A stretch of 64,000 nt of DNA from CBFDCQ01 sp965603355 (GTDB taxonomy: Bacteria; Hydrogenedentota; CAZGCA01; CBFDCQ01), in contig CBFDCQ010000001.1 in assembly GCA_965603355.1 (NCBI GenBank), positions 62,001-126,000 of the forward strand. Reading direction: 5' to 3'. The notes under the pieces are model-generated. The model saw only the letters and a program-made list of their open reading frames with translations, was not told the DNA's origin and ran no database searches. A program made the translations under genes and the position numbers. Shown piece by piece: positions 50,950 through 58,306 of this stretch (positions within the stretch are counted from its first letter, which is position 1; each line of letters opens with the position of its first letter).

Positions 50950-52677
50950 TTGTTGCACCAGATTGACTGGTGGGTAATCGGAGCTTACTGCGCGCTTGCA
51001 CTCGCCATAGGCGTCTACTTTTCCAAACGTGCGAGCAAGAATATAAGCGAATTCTTCATTGCCGGCAGGAACCTGCCGTGGTGGATCGCGGGCACATCGA
51101 TAGTGGCCACGACGTTCGCGGTTGACACACCGCTGGCAGTATCCGGTCTCGTGCGAACGCAGGGAATTGCGGGCAACTGGCTGTGGTGGAACATACTCAT
51201 GGGCAGTATGTTCGCGACCTTCTTCTACGCGCGGCTGTGGCGGCGCGCCAAGATACTCACCGACGTCGAACTCATCGAGCTGCGCTACGCCGGCAAACCG
51301 GCTTCGATACTGCGTGGCTCGCTTGCCCTTTACCGGTCCATACTGCTGAACTGTATCACAATAGGCTGGGTTATGCAGGCTATGGTCAAGATCTCGGCGG
51401 CGTTTCTGCCGTGGTCGAAAGGTGTGCTCATACCGGTTGCGCTCGGATTGGTGCTTCTATACAGCGCGTTGAGCGGTTTCTGGGGCGTTGTGATGACCGA
51501 CCTTGTGCAGTTCGTTATCGCGATGGTCGGTTCCATCACGCTGGCAGTGATCGCGATGAACAATGTGGGAGGTGTCGCTGTCCTCAAGGAGAAACTGACT
51601 TCAGAAACACTGAGTTTCGCGCCGCAAGTTGGCGCAGGACAGTTGGCACTGTTCACGTTCGTGGTGTATATAGGCGTCCAATGGTGGGCTACGGGAACTG
51701 CCGAGGGCGGCGGCTACATCGCACAGCGGTTATTCTCCACAAAGAACGAGCGTCACTCCGTCCTGGCAAGCCTCTGGTTCACTTTCGCGCATTACGCGCT
51801 GCGTCCATGGCCGTGGATCATCGTAGGGCTCGTATCGATGGTTAAGTTCGTCGATCTGCCCGCTGACCAGGCGGAAAGCGCCTATCCCATGATGCTCATG
51901 GAATTTCTGCCGGTAGGTCTGCGCGGGCTTACCATCGCCAGCCTGTTCGCGGCGTTCATGTCGACGATGGACACGCAGCTCAACTGGGGCGCGTCATACC
52001 TCATTAACGATTTCTACCGCCGGTTCATCAGGAAGAACGCCTCCGATCGGCACTACGTCCTGGTGTCGCGGATAGCCATGGTGGCAATCGCGATCGTTGG
52101 CGGTACCGTCGCTTACTTCACCACATCCATAGCGAACGCATGGCGGTTTCTGTTCACTCTGACCTCCGGCGTCGGACTGGTTCTCCTGCTGAGATGGTAT
52201 TGGTGGCGGATAAACGCATGGTCGGAAATGTCGGCGCTCGTCGCGAGCGGCATTGTTGCGACGGTTCTTAACCTGTGGCCGCGATTCAGCGGGACAGATC
52301 TTTTTGCCATGCGGCTGCTCATCACGACTGCTGTATCCACCGTGGTCTGGGTGACCGTGACGTTCCTGACACCGCCGGTTCCAAGGGAACATCTGAAGAG
52401 CTTCTACCGCAGAGTGCGTCCCGGCGCGGGTTTCTGGGGCCCCATAAAGAGACTGCTGCCCGAAATACATGTCGAGAACCGCGGGTGGCGCGATTTTGGA
52501 TGCTGGATCGGCGGGGTCGTATCCGTGTACAGCGCGATGTTTGGTATCGGCAAGCTTCTGCTCGGAGAACCTTGGCTGGGGACCGCGATGCTGATCGTGT
52601 CGGGCTTCACCGCGGCTATGGTACTTCGCACCGTCGCGCAAGGTGAATCGACAGAAACGCACGCCGACACGAAATGA
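50950..52677 (+). CDS. Sodium:solute symporter (SSS family)
   Basis: 575 residues with about 14 membrane helices. Features: FFIAGRNLPWWIAGTSIVATTFAVDTPLAVSGL near the N-terminus (the family's sodium-site helix), VQWWATGTAEGGGYIAQRLFSTKNERHS and IASLFAAFMSTMDTQLNWGASYLINDFYRRF. It is a Na+-driven importer; the substrate (sugar, acid or osmolyte) cannot be told. The start is TTG 50950, with GGAGGT nine bases upstream; an adjacent TTG is equivalent. It is divergent from the large secreted protein gene. Confidence 0.88.
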   Translation: MLHQIDWWVIGAYCALALAIGVYFSKRASKNISEFFIAGRNLPWWIAGTSIVATTFAVDTPLAVSGLVRTQGIAGNWLWWNILMGSMFATFFYARLWRRAKILTDVELIELRYAGKPASILRGSLALYRSILLNCITIGWVMQAMVKISAAFLPWSKGVLIPVALGLVLLYSALSGFWGVVMTDLVQFVIAMVGSITLAVIAMNNVGGVAVLKEKLTSETLSFAPQVGAGQLALFTFVVYIGVQWWATGTAEGGGYIAQRLFSTKNERHSVLASLWFTFAHYALRPWPWIIVGLVSMVKFVDLPADQAESAYPMMLMEFLPVGLRGLTIASLFAAFMSTMDTQLNWGASYLINDFYRRFIRKNASDRHYVLVSRIAMVAIAIVGGTVAYFTTSIANAWRFLFTLTSGVGLVLLLRWYWWRINAWSEMSALVASGIVATVLNLWPRFSGTDLFAMRLLITTAVSTVVWVTVTFLTPPVPREHLKSFYRRVRPGAGFWGPIKRLLPEIHVENRGWRDFGCWIGGVVSVYSAMFGIGKLLLGEPWLGTAMLIVSGFTAAMVLRTVAQGESTETHADTK

Positions 52678-52744
52678 GAACCGGCGGAAGGGTAGGGGAG
52701 GGCACCATCCCGACCCGCGCCCAGAGGCTGCGGCCACATCCCAG

Positions 52745-52767
52745 GTAGGCCGGGCATCCTGCCCGGC
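52745..52767 (-). repeat. Palindromic repeat copy (GTAGG-flanked)
   Basis: GTAGG overlapping GCCGGGC (52749-52755), loop ATCCT and GCCCGGC (52761-52767). In reverse complement it reads palindrome with an AGGAT loop then CCTAC, the layout of the copy at 55161-55184. It lies between the convergent ends of the symporter and a small unknown gene. Confidence 0.5.
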
Positions 52768-52780
52768 ACACGCCGTCCCG

Positions 52781-53080
52781 CTACTCGGGCACCCAAATCT
52801 TCTTCGCCTCGATAATCTCAACCGTCGGCTTCAACGACAGCGGAATGCCCGATTCCGTGAAGAAGATCAGCCCTTTGTAACTAGTCAAGTACAGATACTT
52901 GGTGGAAATGAACCGGCTCGTCGCACAGACTACCAACGGCGTTTCAGACCGGTCTATTATCGCTTCGAAACTGTTCGGCTCAACGCTGACGACAGCGCCC
53001 GACGCTTTGATAGCTTGCGCGAACGACTCATCATCTCCTCCCAAAGGAATTCCCGCTCCAGGAACACCGAGAATACCCAT
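52781..53080 (-). CDS. Small conserved-looking protein of unknown function
   Basis: 99 residues from ATG 53080, with a strong AAAGGAGGTG ribosome-binding site; a GTG nine bases earlier is less likely. It starts MGILGVPGAGIPLGGDD and ends IIEAKKIWVPE, with an alternating strand-like core (PLVVCATSRFISTKYLYLTSYKGLIFFTESG). No signal peptide or membrane helix. The family was not recognised. It is last in a run of three minus-strand genes. Confidence 0.65.
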   Translation of the reverse strand: MGILGVPGAGIPLGGDDESFAQAIKASGAVVSVEPNSFEAIIDRSETPLVVCATSRFISTKYLYLTSYKGLIFFTESGIPLSLKPTVEIIEAKKIWVPE

Positions 53081-53105
53081 GCAGTGCACCTCCTTTCCGT
53101 TAGCT

Positions 53106-53642
53106 TCAGCCTGTCCGTCCTAGAATCTTTCCGATCGCCTCCGCGAGCTCTTCCGCTCTCTGCGACCCAATCATTATATGTCTGCCGGTTCCATAGTTCA
53201 ACCGCACGCCGCGGTCACCGCTCACGTTATATGCTCTTCCTCCCCGGCCCCCCTTGATACCCCAACCACCGTACTCGCGGATCGGCCTGTACGTCAGCGC
53301 CGCAAAGCTCTCGAGGTCATCCAGCGGTATCCTCCGAAAAGAGAGGTGAAAAGGCACCAACCGGATGTACAGCCCGTCGGAACGCACTTCCGTTATCAGC
53401 TTACAGAAAGCGAAAAGGGCGATGATTCCTAAGTGGAAGAGAATGCAAAGCGTGCCGGTTACGGCAAGCCCGGTATCCGACATCGGTCTGTCACCCCACG
53501 TTTCGCCAAACACGAGCTGCTGGACCATACCCCAAACGAACAACCCGACCGCAGCCAACACGGCAACCACAATGAGCGCCCATAACCAGCGCTGCGTGAA
53601 CCGCTGCACTTCCCGGAAAACCACATCCCTCTCACCATTCAT
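53106..53642 (-). CDS. Small membrane protein, DUF6141-like
   Basis: 178 residues from ATG 53642, with GAAGGAGG seven bases upstream. Two helices (WLWALIVVAVLAAVGLFVWGMV and GTLCILFHLGIIALFAFCKLITEV) precede a PH-like domain (SDGLYIRLVPFHLSFRRIPLDDLESFAALTYRPIREYGGWGIK...GVRLNYGTGRHIMIGSQRAEELAEAI). The last part resembles bPH-type domains that end in an 'IGSQRPEELAxAI' segment. The function is unknown. Confidence 0.65.
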   Translation of the reverse strand: MNGERDVVFREVQRFTQRWLWALIVVAVLAAVGLFVWGMVQQLVFGETWGDRPMSDTGLAVTGTLCILFHLGIIALFAFCKLITEVRSDGLYIRLVPFHLSFRRIPLDDLESFAALTYRPIREYGGWGIKGGRGGRAYNVSGDRGVRLNYGTGRHIMIGSQRAEELAEAIGKILGRTG

Positions 53643-53690
53643 TCTCGGTCCTCCTTCGTCATTCCAATCTCGCAGTAATCCGGCCGACAA

Positions 53691-54806
53691 TCAAATGCTA
53701 CGCTTGTTTGCACGGTTGGATCTGGTATCGTCCCCTTGTTGCCCCTCGCGCTTGGCCTGCGCAGCAGGCTTCTGCAGCTGTCTTCGCTCCCGTCTATATT
53801 TGACGAGCCACCAAATCGCGGCTGTGGTAAGCATCCCTAACAAGCTTCGCTCAACCGCATTTGCCAGCAGGCGCGACGTCGAAGATTCGCGTCCTGAACC
53901 TAGGATCGTCAGATAAATGTAAACGGCAAGTGTGCAGACGAAGAACCCAGCCGCAAATATTGCGTTCCTCCATTCCTGAGCCCGGCGCAAGTTGTCTCTC
54001 ACGCGTGCTACCTTCCGCGGACCAGACTCCGGCTCAGGCCGATCAGGAGTGAACCAAGCTGCGCTCGTCGCCCGATATCGGACGTAGGCAATGAGCCTGT
54101 CATAACCTCGCGTCGCAGATGGTATCTCGAGAGTAGTGCCATCCTTCGAGACCAACTCAGTCACCTCAGACGATTGAGCCCCATACTGGTCATATCTCCA
54201 GCTCTGACTCACACGCTGTAGCGCAGTCAAGACTACCTCGCGCTGTTTTCGACCGCGTTTGTGAATCAGTTTGTCGCCGCGTACGATGAAGGCGCCCCAC
54301 GGCAGCGCTCGGAGTCCGAGTGGGAAACGTGCTTCACCCACGGCTTCCACCTCTTTCGCCAGGGCTTCTTCAAGCTGGGTGAGTTTCTGCGTCAGCATTC
54401 CGTGCACAGGCGACTCCGCACGCAGGAGATAGGAGTATACTTTCAACCGTTTTCCCCAGGCGTCGCGCAGAATGATGACCTTCAACCCGCCTAGAAACCG
54501 TCGCACATCGTACTCCGCGATCTGATCCCACCGCATGGACCGGCTGCCCGACAAAGTGATGTAGCGAATCTCGTCATCGTTCCATAGATATACCCCATGT
54601 GCTCTCGCCAGAACGTAAATGCAAAGGCAGAGTACTGCCAGCGCCAGCATCACACCTGGCAGGTGCTCGCTGATTTCTCCAGTTCGAATCTGCGTTAAAA
54701 AGAAACGTAATAAGGACAAATAGAGTACCAGGACACCGAAAGCATAGATCCTGAAATTGAGCATCGGTTTCGCCACTCTTATCCGCTTTTCCGCGTTGCT
54801 ACTCAT
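53691..54806 (-). CDS. Membrane protein of unknown function with PH-like region
   Basis: 371 residues. Two N-terminal helices (IYAFGVLVLYLSLLRFFL and GVMLALAVLCLCIYVLARA) are followed by a PH-like stretch (GVYLWNDDEIRYITLSGSRSMRWDQIAEYDVRRFLGGLKVIILRDAWGKRLKVY). A second soluble segment follows, then two more helices (NAIFAAGFFVCTLAVYIYLTIL and SLLGMLTTAAIWWLVKY) and a basic tail. Family not recognised. It is upstream of the DUF6141-like gene by 48 bases and probably co-transcribed. Confidence 0.6.
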   Translation of the reverse strand: MSSNAEKRIRVAKPMLNFRIYAFGVLVLYLSLLRFFLTQIRTGEISEHLPGVMLALAVLCLCIYVLARAHGVYLWNDDEIRYITLSGSRSMRWDQIAEYDVRRFLGGLKVIILRDAWGKRLKVYSYLLRAESPVHGMLTQKLTQLEEALAKEVEAVGEARFPLGLRALPWGAFIVRGDKLIHKRGRKQREVVLTALQRVSQSWRYDQYGAQSSEVTELVSKDGTTLEIPSATRGYDRLIAYVRYRATSAAWFTPDRPEPESGPRKVARVRDNLRRAQEWRNAIFAAGFFVCTLAVYIYLTILGSGRESSTSRLLANAVERSLLGMLTTAAIWWLVKYRRERRQLQKPAAQAKREGQQGDDTRSNRANKRSI

Positions 54807-54962
54807 GCCCCACCTCGTGGCTTTCGTATTCGCCCCGCAGGGAAATGTTCCCTATACTCCTATAATAATACCACTATTCTGCGGAAAATATTCGAGAAAT
54901 GGGCGGAATTCTCCTACGGGCCGATATTGGGAGGCGCTGTTCCAGCCAACGCGCCCCACGAG

Positions 54963-55045
54963 CGTCATTCCCGCGAAGGCGGGAATCCAGGAGGAAGCAA
55001 AGGGTTCATCTACGGGCGTGGTTCCCCGCCTTCGCGGGGATGACG
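54963..55045. repeat. Inverted pair of ATTCCC-N8-GGGAAT type palindromes
   Basis: The left arm, around 54963-54989, contains ATTCCCGCGAAGGCGGGAAT. The right arm, at about 55020-55045, is a near reverse complement ending GGGGATGACG. Each arm is itself a palindrome, so the 83 bases could form one long or two short hairpins. The left palindrome fits the ATTCCC-N8-GGGAAT pattern known from neisserial dRS3 repeats. Confidence 0.6.
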
Positions 55046-55049
55046 ACAG

Positions 55050-55074
55050 GGGCGGTCGCCGTGGCGACCTGGGC
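55050..55074 (+). repeat. Palindromic repeat copy (GGTCGCC/GGCGACC)
   Basis: GGGGCGGTCGCC, two bases, GGCGACCTG. It is the same core and flank as the element inside the hydrogenase operon at 16533-16555. Confidence 0.6.
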
Positions 55075-55095
55075 TCCGTTCCGGAGTGACTATAT

Positions 55096-55120
55096 GGGCA
55101 GAGCAAGCCCTGCCCCTACA
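55096..55120 (+). repeat. Palindromic repeat copy (GGGCAG...CTGCCC, CCTACA flank)
   Basis: GGGCAGAGCAAGCCCTGCCC (55096-55115), palindromic but for one mismatch, followed directly by CTACA. Confidence 0.6.
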
Positions 55121-55160
55121 TTGTTGTCCGTGGATTGGGCGTCTTGTCCGACAAAACCAA

Positions 55161-55184
55161 GGCGGGCAGGATGCCCGCCCTACA
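55161..55184 (+). repeat. Palindromic repeat copy (GGCGGGC/GCCCGCC, CCTACA flank)
   Basis: GGCGGGC, loop AGGAT, GCCCGCC, then CTACA. The loop equals that of the inverted copy at 52745-52767. Confidence 0.6.
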
Positions 55185-55254
55185 TTTGGGCGTGGCATTT
55201 TGGCGCACGCTGAACACGAGACTCGGCCCTACGGAAGGCATTTCTGACCGGCAC

Positions 55255-55280
55255 GGGCGGTTCGCGAACCGCCCCTACAC
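55255..55280 (+). repeat. Palindromic repeat copy (20-base perfect palindrome, CCTACA flank)
   Basis: GGGCGGTTCGCGAACCGCCC at 55255-55274 is a perfect palindrome, followed by CTACAC. Confidence 0.65.
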
Positions 55281-55304
55281 CGCACTGTTCGCGGCTCGTC
55301 CTTA

Positions 55305-58121
55305 TCAGCCCGGCTTTAGCGGGCTCCTCTTTGCAGCCCGCCGGGCACATAATGCCAGAGTCGCCACAACGATAGCGGTAATCGTTCCCGCAAGGACAGG
55401 GTAACGGACGGCCAGTCCTACAAAAGCGACTGCCGGTTTCAGAACGAAGCGCACCGCTGCCCTGAGAGGCGCTCGGATCGACATGAACCGCGCAAGCGGC
55501 GGGCTATGCCTGTAGTACGCTCTGACGAGCGCACATCCTGCCCGATTCGTCAGCAGATACTTGTCCCTGAACTCGCGTAAGGCAGCTACCTCGTCAACCG
55601 AGGGCGTGCCGTACGCCGCGGTTGCTATGAAACAGGGCCCGCTGCTGCTGCCTCCACCGAGGCGCCGAGGAAGTGACGGTATGGAACCCGGGTTGAGCGG
55701 GTTCGTTCCCTGTGCGACCTCCGTTCCGTCTGAGTAACCGTCGTTGTCAGTATCACGGTCAAGCGGATCGGTACCGCAGACATTGACTTCCTGGCCGTCG
55801 GTAAGCCCGTCTCCGTCGGTATCCGGGTTGTCTCGGTCCGTCCCGATCACCGCCTCCTCATTGTTGGTCAGACCATCATGGTCAGCATCGGGAGACTGGG
55901 TAGATAACAGGAGCGCCAGCAACCCGCCCTCTCTGCCGGCTGCAAGATCGGGGTATCCGTCCTCATCGAAATCCCCCGCAACGAAACTACGCAGGTTCGC
56001 TCCCACCTCGTAGGGGAAGGCCGCCTGAAACGTGCCGTCACCATTGCCAAACAGGATCGAGACACCCCCCCCACCATAATAGTACCAAGAAAACCAGTTT
56101 GTCACGGCCAAATCGCTATGACCGTCCTGGTCGAAATCCGCTATGATTATGCCCTCAGGAGAAGTGCCCGCCGTGTAGCCGACCGCTTCCCCGAACGTGC
56201 CATCGCCGTTGCCGAGCAGCACAAGAACTTCGTTTCCGTAGTCGTTGGCAACCGCGAGGTCGGCATGCCCGTTGAGGTCGAAATCCCCGCTCGCGATGCC
56301 TTTGGGTCCTCCCCCTGCGGCATATGAAAGTGCCGGCTGGAACGTGCCGTCACCATCGGCCAGGAATATGGACACTTCGTCGCTCTCCGTGTTGGTCAAC
56401 GCCAGGTCGGTGCGGCCGTCGCCATCAAAGTCGGCAACCGCCATGCCCACGGGTCCCTCTCCCACGGCATATGAAACGGCGGACTGGAACGTTCCATCAC
56501 CATTGCCGAGCAGCACAGAAACGATGCCTGCCTCCCAATGCTTCACCAGCAAATCCGCGTAACCGTTGCCATCGAAGTCGCCAGCCGTTATGCTTCCGGG
56601 TCCTTCTCCCACAGCATATGAGACTGCCGATTGAAAGGTCCCGTCACCGCTGCCCAGCAATATCGACACGTCGTCGCTGTCCCGGTTGGCTACAGCGAGG
56701 TCGGTGTGGCCGTCCCGGTCAAGGTCAGCGGTCGTCAAGCATAGGGGATAATCACCAGCGGTGTAGTCTATGGCGGTCTGAAACGTACCGTCTCCGTGAC
56801 CAAGCAGCACGGATACGCTGTCGTCGCCACCGTTGGCCGCGGCGAGATCAGTGTGGCCGTCCTCATCGAAATCGCCGACGGTGGCATCGGACAGGCGACG
56901 TTCTACACTCTGACTCAACGCCGCCTGGAAGGTGCTGTCACCGTTCCCGAACACTACTGAAACGCTCCCGTCCCAACCGTCCGAATCGTAGCTGCCCCAC
57001 TCCGCCATGATGAGGTCCGGCTGGCCGTCGCGGTCAACGTCCTCCATCGCAAGGTGATACGGGTGCGTGCCGGACGCATAGCTCAAAGCTGTCCGGAATG
57101 TACCGTCACCGTTGCCTAGCAGTACCGTGACGGCGTCCCTGGACATGCTGCTCACCGCCAGGTCCACGTGCCCGTCGCCGTCACAGTCCCCGATCGTGAT
57201 ACGCGTTGGACGGAACCCCGTATCGTAATCCATCGCTGTCCCGAACGTGCCGGTGCCGTCGCCAAGCAGCACAGACACTGCGCCGCTTATCCCCCTGGTC
57301 ACCGCGAGGTCAGTGTATCCGTCCTGGTTGAAATCCCATGACGCCAGGCTGCCAACGTACTCTCCGACGGGGTACTCGACCGCTTCCTGGAACGTCCCGT
57401 CACCGTTGCCGGACAGGACCCAAATGTCGCCAGCCTGAGTTTCCCAGTCTCCTTCGGCTACAACCATGTCGGTATGGCCGTTCCCGTCAAAGTCACCCGT
57501 GGCAATATCTTCAAAGTGCATGTGCGCGAGCCCTTCAAGCACTTCATACTCCACCGCTTCCTGGAACGTACCATCACCGTTACCGAGACAAACCAAAACG
57601 CCCCAGTAGGCCGAGCTTGTCGCGAGGTCAATATGGCCGTCCTCGTCAAAGTCTCCTGTCAGAATGATGCCCGGGGAGAAGGCAGCATAATTGACCGCTG
57701 TCTGAAACGTACCGTCACCGTTGCCGAGCAGCACGGAAACGTCATTGCTCGTTATGTTCGTCACAGCCAGGTCCGTATGGCCGTCTTCATCGAAGTCCCC
57801 CGTCGCTATATGGTCCGGCACCGACCCGGCATCGCAGTTCCACGCTGTAAAGAACGTGCCGTCGCCCCGACCGAGCAAAACGGGAACGATGTTCCACTCT
57901 TGGTTAGTCACGATCACGTCGATAAGGCCGTCCTCATCGAAATCTCCCGTGGCCATACGGTGCGGCGAGAAGCCAAGCCAGTTGCCCACCCGACTGGGAA
58001 ACAAGGGGTGTTGTGCGGCGGCTGTGGCTTGGAGGCCGACCACCACCGCGAGTGTGACGAATATCAAAACCGGGCTATGCAGTTTTCCACCAACTCCCCC
58101 TTCATCGTGCGCGTTTCTCAT
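55305..58121 (-). CDS. Secreted FG-GAP/VCBS repeat protein with TSP3 repeats and CFI-box C-terminal anchor
   Basis: 938 residues from ATG 58121 (GGAGGGAAG upstream), with a signal peptide ending ...ATAAAQ. Thirteen tandem units of about 50-60 residues follow, each of the form GDFDxDGHxDLAVTN...VSVLLGNGDGTFxxAVxYxxG. This is the calcium-binding FG-GAP/VCBS beta-propeller repeat, so probably two seven-bladed propellers or near to it. Next are TSP3-type repeats (DADHDGLTNNEEAVIGTDRDNPDTDGDGLTDGQE). After a Gly/Ser linker comes CFIATAAYGTP, EFRDKYLLTNRAGCALVRAYYRHSPPLARFM, two hydrophobic stretches and a basic tail. The same tail ends the clostripain protein at 2124-4664. It is a likely surface adhesin or binding protein. 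Confidence 0.88.
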   Translation of the reverse strand: MRNAHDEGGVGGKLHSPVLIFVTLAVVVGLQATAAAQHPLFPSRVGNWLGFSPHRMATGDFDEDGLIDVIVTNQEWNIVPVLLGRGDGTFFTAWNCDAGSVPDHIATGDFDEDGHTDLAVTNITSNDVSVLLGNGDGTFQTAVNYAAFSPGIILTGDFDEDGHIDLATSSAYWGVLVCLGNGDGTFQEAVEYEVLEGLAHMHFEDIATGDFDGNGHTDMVVAEGDWETQAGDIWVLSGNGDGTFQEAVEYPVGEYVGSLASWDFNQDGYTDLAVTRGISGAVSVLLGDGTGTFGTAMDYDTGFRPTRITIGDCDGDGHVDLAVSSMSRDAVTVLLGNGDGTFRTALSYASGTHPYHLAMEDVDRDGQPDLIMAEWGSYDSDGWDGSVSVVFGNGDSTFQAALSQSVERRLSDATVGDFDEDGHTDLAAANGGDDSVSVLLGHGDGTFQTAIDYTAGDYPLCLTTADLDRDGHTDLAVANRDSDDVSILLGSGDGTFQSAVSYAVGEGPGSITAGDFDGNGYADLLVKHWEAGIVSVLLGNGDGTFQSAVSYAVGEGPVGMAVADFDGDGRTDLALTNTESDEVSIFLADGDGTFQPALSYAAGGGPKGIASGDFDLNGHADLAVANDYGNEVLVLLGNGDGTFGEAVGYTAGTSPEGIIIADFDQDGHSDLAVTNWFSWYYYGGGGVSILFGNGDGTFQAAFPYEVGANLRSFVAGDFDEDGYPDLAAGREGGLLALLLSTQSPDADHDGLTNNEEAVIGTDRDNPDTDGDGLTDGQEVNVCGTDPLDRDTDNDGYSDGTEVAQGTNPLNPGSIPSLPRRLGGGSSSGPCFIATAAYGTPSVDEVAALREFRDKYLLTNRAGCALVRAYYRHSPPLARFMSIRAPLRAAVRFVLKPAVAFVGLAVRYPVLAGTITAIVVATLALCARRAAKRSPLKPG

Positions 58122-58306
58122 TGTTCTTCCCTCCGTTATTGATATAACGACCTTGCCCCTCTTGCCGAGCCGTACAGGCTCCCTCACACTCCTAATGACG
58201 TGAAAGCGGAATTACGATCAAACAGAATGCGTTTCTTCTTGGCCCTGCCGTGCCGGAAGCCCCCAGCCGCCGCAGCCTTACAAAGAGAACCACGGTCGCG
58301 TGCGCT

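Larger units (their letters stand above)
54807..55304. other. Gene-free island of palindromic repeats
   Basis: About 500 bases between two minus-strand genes. From 54963 to 55280 it is packed with at least six palindromic elements listed separately. No credible gene is present; the short open frames here are produced by the palindromes. Confidence 0.7.

Noticed and set aside
55744..57438. Regular tandem repeats that could suggest a CRISPR or satellite array
   Set aside because: The period of about 150-190 bases corresponds exactly to FG-GAP protein repeats in a continuous reading frame; there are no unique spacers between short identical repeats.
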